A stretch of 9,626 nt of DNA from Clostridia bacterium (GTDB taxonomy: Bacteria; Bacillota; Clostridia; Oscillospirales; Acutalibacteraceae), in NCBI GenBank assembly GCA_017614275.1, contig JAGACE010000162.1:1-9626 (forward strand), in the 5' to 3' direction. Numbering within the stretch: the first letter of the stretch is position 1; each line of letters starts with the position of its first letter. The notes under the pieces were generated by a model, which searched no databases, was not told the DNA's origin, and saw only the letters and a list, made by a program, of their open reading frames with translations. Positions 7,049 through 9,626 of this stretch are shown here, piece after piece. A program made the translations under genes and the position numbers.

Positions 7049-7924
7049 TTAGGTTCCGTCCGCGGACCAGACGGCGGTGGCCCCGCAGGGCAGGCACATG
7101 CCGGTCTGGGTGGTGGGCAGTCCGATCTCGTCGCAGGTCACGGTCCCGCCGTGGGACGGCACGATGGCGCTGCCGAGGATGTACTGCATGACGGAGGGGC
7201 TGAGCCCGGTGGTGTAGGAATTGATCAGGACCATCAGCGGGTCGTCCGACAGGACCTGTTCACAGGTGGAGACGAACTCGTAGATCTTCTCCTCCAGCTT
7301 CCAGACTTCCCCGCCGGGGCCTCTGCCGTACGACGGCGGATCCATGATGATGATGTCGTAGGTGTTCCCCCGGCGGATCTCCCGCTGGACGAACTTCAGG
7401 CAGTCGTCCACGAGCCAGCGGACACGGCCGTCCGCCACCCCGGAGAGCGCCGCGTTCTCCTTGGCGTAAGCCACCATGCCCTTCGACGCGTCCACGTGGA
7501 CCACGGAGGCCCCCGCTTTCAGCGCCGCCACGGTGGCGCCGCCGGTATAGGCAAAGAGGTTCAGGACCCGGACCTCATCCCGCCCGGAAGCGGCGATGAC
7601 ATCCCGCAGGTAGTCCCAGTTGACCGCCTGCTCCGGGAAGAGCCCGGTGTGTTTGAACCCCATGGGTTTGATTTTGAAGGTCAGGTCTTTGTAGGAGATG
7701 GTCCACTCCTCCGGAACGCGCCGATAGGTCTCCCAGCTGCCGCCGCCTTTGGCGCTGCGGTGGTAGCGGGCGTCGGCCTTCTTCCACAGCGGATGCTGCT
7801 TCGGGGTCTGCCAGATGACCTGGGGGTCCGGACGGATGAGGACGATGTCTCCCCACCGTTCGAGCCGCTCGCCGTCTGACGTGTCGAGCAGTTCGTAGTC
7901 CTTCCAGTCGTCGGTGTTCCGCAT
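7049..7924 (-). CDS. Class I SAM-dependent methyltransferase (RlmI-like catalytic fold)
   Basis: Protein of 291 residues with a Rossmann-fold methyltransferase domain. Motif I is NLFAYTGG (122-129), the acidic residue ending strand 2 is D145 in VVHVDASKGM, D173-D174 would hold the adenine region, and motif IV is DPPSYGRGPGG (195-205). A DPPSY motif IV and the NLFAYTGG loop are found in the RlmI/RlmK-like group that methylates rRNA, so an RNA target is plausible. The PUA RNA-binding domain of RlmI is absent, and a compact N-terminal beta region (about 8-90) takes its place. I recall close relatives of the same length in many Clostridia, named only as SAM-dependent methyltransferases; the substrate is unknown. 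The ATG at 7924 is preceded by AAGGAG overlapping the ruvB stop; the gaps to ruvB and ecfA1 are both 15 bases. Confidence 0.9.
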   Translation of the reverse strand: MRNTDDWKDYELLDTSDGERLERWGDIVLIRPDPQVIWQTPKQHPLWKKADARYHRSAKGGGSWETYRRVPEEWTISYKDLTFKIKPMGFKHTGLFPEQAVNWDYLRDVIAASGRDEVRVLNLFAYTGGATVAALKAGASVVHVDASKGMVAYAKENAALSGVADGRVRWLVDDCLKFVQREIRRGNTYDIIIMDPPSYGRGPGGEVWKLEEKIYEFVSTCEQVLSDDPLMVLINSYTTGLSPSVMQYILGSAIVPSHGGTVTCDEIGLPTTQTGMCLPCGATAVWSADGT

Positions 7925-7939
7925 GAGCGTGTGTTCTCC

Positions 7940-8998
7940 TTACAGTGTGAGTTGGTCGTCTTCCCGGTCCGGGCCGTCGCCCTGCATCGGGATCCCCAGG
8001 TGCCGGTACCCCGCCGGGGTGACCATGCGTCCCCGAGGCGTCCGGGACAGGAACCCGATCTGCATCAGATAGGGTTCGTAGACGTCTTCGATGGTGGTGG
8101 CGTCCTCTCCGATGGCCGCGGCGATAGTGTCGAGGCCCACGGGGCCGCCGTTGTAATTGCGGACCATGGCGGTCAGCATCATGCGGTCGATGTTGTCGAG
8201 GCCGAGCGGGTCGATCTCCATCCGGGAGAGCGCGAGATCCGCGTCGTCCTTGGTGATGACGCCCTCGCCCACGACTTCCGCGAAGTCCCGGGCCCGTTTG
8301 AGCAGCCGGTTGGCGATCCGGGGCGTGCCGCGGGAACGGCAGGCGATCTCCTCCGCCCCTTCGGGCGCGATCTCGATGCCGAGGATGTCAGCGGACCGGG
8401 TGACGATCTGCGCCAGTTCCTCCGGCGTGTACAGTTCCAGACGAAGGATGACGCCGAAACGGTCGCGCATGGGCGCCGACAGCAGACCCATCCGGGTGGT
8501 GGCGCCGACCAGCGTGAAGTGCGGCAGCTCCAGGCGGATGGACCGGGCCGAGGGGCCCTTGCCGATGATGATGTCGATGGCGTGGTCCTCCATGGCCGGA
8601 TACAGGATCTCCTCGACCTGCCGGGACAGGCGATGGATCTCATCGATGAAGAGCACATCGCCCTCGTTGAGGTTCGTGAGCAGGGCCGCGAGGTCCCCCT
8701 GTTTTTCGATGGCGGGGCCGGAGGTGACGCGGATGTCCACGCCCATCTCCGCCGCGATGATGCCCGCCAGCGTCGTCTTGCCGAGGCCGGGAGGGCCGTA
8801 CAGCAGCACGTGGTCGAGGCACTCCCCCCTGCCCTTGGCGGCGTCCATGTACACCTTCAGGTTCTCCTTGGCCTTTTCCTGGCCCAGGTAGTCCCGGAGC
8901 GCGCGGGGACGCAGGGAGACTTCCATCGCGTCGTCTTCGGTGCCGGTGAATTCCGGGGTGACGAGACGGCTCTCGAAATCCATATCTTCAGAAAACAT
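7940..8998 (-). CDS. ruvB: Holliday junction branch migration DNA helicase RuvB
   Basis: AAA+ motor of the RuvAB complex. Hexameric rings pump DNA through the RuvA-bound junction during recombination repair. At 352 residues it has usual length. Walker A GPPGLGKT lies at 68-75, Walker B LFIDE with D119-E120, sensor 1 GATTR at 165-169, the arginine-finger box MRDRFG at 177-182 (R178/R180) and sensor 2 GTPR at 224-227. The C-terminal winged-helix DNA-binding domain includes [13 protein letters not shown] (281-293) and the conserved [11 protein letters not shown]...TPRGR. The first 25 residues are an acidic, variable extension. The ATG at 8998 follows AAGGAG by eight bases, and that element overlaps the ruvA stop, so the two genes are coupled with a 12-base gap. 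No odd residues are seen. Confidence 0.98.
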   Translation of the reverse strand: MFSEDMDFESRLVTPEFTGTEDDAMEVSLRPRALRDYLGQEKAKENLKVYMDAAKGRGECLDHVLLYGPPGLGKTTLAGIIAAEMGVDIRVTSGPAIEKQGDLAALLTNLNEGDVLFIDEIHRLSRQVEEILYPAMEDHAIDIIIGKGPSARSIRLELPHFTLVGATTRMGLLSAPMRDRFGVILRLELYTPEELAQIVTRSADILGIEIAPEGAEEIACRSRGTPRIANRLLKRARDFAEVVGEGVITKDDADLALSRMEIDPLGLDNIDRMMLTAMVRNYNGGPVGLDTIAAAIGEDATTIEDVYEPYLMQIGFLSRTPRGRMVTPAGYRHLGIPMQGDGPDREDDQLTL

Positions 8999-9010
8999 GC
9001 AGGTCTCTCC

Positions 9011-9613
9011 TTAGCTGAGCGCCTTCAGCGCCTGTTTGATGAGTTCTTCGGTGGACAGGGTCTGGTCGAGCTTGCCGACGGCCACGGCCGCTTCGGACTG
9101 GCTGTAGCCCAGCATGACCAGCGCGCCGACGGCGTCCGCGGCATTGCTGTTGCTCGAAGCGGTGGCGGCGGCCGCCACAAAGGTCTCGGAGGCGCCGGTG
9201 CCCTCCATGTTCTGCGCCACCTTGTCCTTCAGTTCGAGGACGATGCGCTGGGCGACCTTCGGGCCGATGCCCTTCGCCCGGCTGATGGCTTTGTAGTCGC
9301 CGGCCGCGATGGCCAGGGTCAGCCGCGCCGGATCCATTTCGGAGAGGACCGACAGGGCCACTTTCGGGCCGATCTTGGACACGCCGATGAGCATCTTGAA
9401 AGCGTCCAGTTCCGCCTTGTCGGAAAAGCCCAGCAGGTCGATGCCGTCCTGCTTGACGTTCAGATAGGTGTATAGCGTGACGGTGCTCCCCACGGGACCC
9501 AGCTTCTGCAGGGTGTTCAGGGAGATATTGCACTGGAACGCGATGCCATTGACATTCACCGCGGCGATGTTCGGATCGGCGTAGACCAGTTCTCCGGTCA
9601 GGCTGTAAAACAT
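9011..9613 (-). CDS. ruvA: Holliday junction branch migration complex subunit RuvA
   Basis: Tetrameric protein that binds the four-way junction and loads RuvB. The 200 residues show the three usual domains: an OB-fold (about 1-62, MFYSLTGELVY), a double helix-hairpin-helix region (about 70-135, with GVSKIGPKVA and AKGIGPKVAQR as the two hairpins), an alanine/serine-rich flexible linker (about 138-157) and the RuvB-binding domain III (about 158-200). The acidic-pin position that is Glu-Asp in E. coli (E55-D56) reads Q55-D56 here. The ATG at 9613 has only 13 upstream bases in the window (starting GGATCTGACACC), so its ribosome binding site and the operon promoter cannot be judged, nor whether ruvC precedes it. 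Confidence 0.97.
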   Translation of the reverse strand: MFYSLTGELVYADPNIAAVNVNGIAFQCNISLNTLQKLGPVGSTVTLYTYLNVKQDGIDLLGFSDKAELDAFKMLIGVSKIGPKVALSVLSEMDPARLTLAIAAGDYKAISRAKGIGPKVAQRIVLELKDKVAQNMEGTGASETFVAAAATASSNSNAADAVGALVMLGYSQSEAAVAVGKLDQTLSTEELIKQALKALS

Positions 9614-9626
9614 AGGTGTCAGATCC

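Noticed and set aside
1..9626. CRISPR array, tRNA/rRNA gene, insertion sequence, attachment site or toxin-antitoxin/defence system
   Set aside because: No spaced repeats, no tRNA-like cloverleaf, no transposase motif and no compositional break were seen. Genes fill almost the whole window and all have housekeeping-type matches.

Overview
The window is a dense, GC-rich bacterial segment in which every supported gene lies on the minus strand, so transcription runs from high to low coordinates. The gene set, Shine-Dalgarno-led starts and several protein types point to a Bacillota (Clostridia), most probably an Oscillospirales/Ruminococcaceae-like gut lineage. The protein types are a RuvA starting MFYSLTG, a DUF5711 propeller, a Clp ATPase with a zinc ribbon in place of the Clp N-domain, and an EcfA1-EcfA2-EcfT-TruA block. 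The lineage is inferred from remembered family sequences, not from a search.

Layout in transcription order. (1) ruvA (9613-9011) and ruvB (8998-7940) encode the Holliday-junction branch-migration complex. (2) A class I SAM-dependent methyltransferase (7924-7049). (3) An energy-coupling-factor (ECF) module: ecfA1 (7033-6143), ecfA2 (6129-5264, TTG start, split by a one-base frameshift near 5796-5799) and ecfT (5270-4455). (4) truA (4458-3679), tRNA pseudouridine synthase. (5) A membrane-anchored DUF5711 beta-propeller protein (3700-2513). These genes are separated by at most 15 bases or overlap by 4 to 22 bases, so they read as one operon. (6) An 87-base gap holds a good sigma-70-type extended -10 promoter. 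It starts a second unit, pgsA (2425-1778) and a ClpE-like AAA+ unfoldase (from 1765, running off the left edge).

The genes are mostly housekeeping: recombination repair, RNA modification, micronutrient uptake, phospholipid synthesis and protein quality control. No mobile element, CRISPR array, RNA gene or evident new defence or biosynthetic system is visible. Points worth a second look are the frameshift that cuts EcfA2 exactly at an ATGA junction, the recurring TAAGGAG element at five gene junctions, the joining of the ecfA1A2T-truA block to ruvAB instead of its usual ribosomal-protein neighbours, and the uncharacterised DUF5711 protein.

There is no gene-free stretch over 300 bases. The only real intergenic region is 2426-2512. 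The last 13 bases (9614-9626) are too few to show the operon's own promoter.
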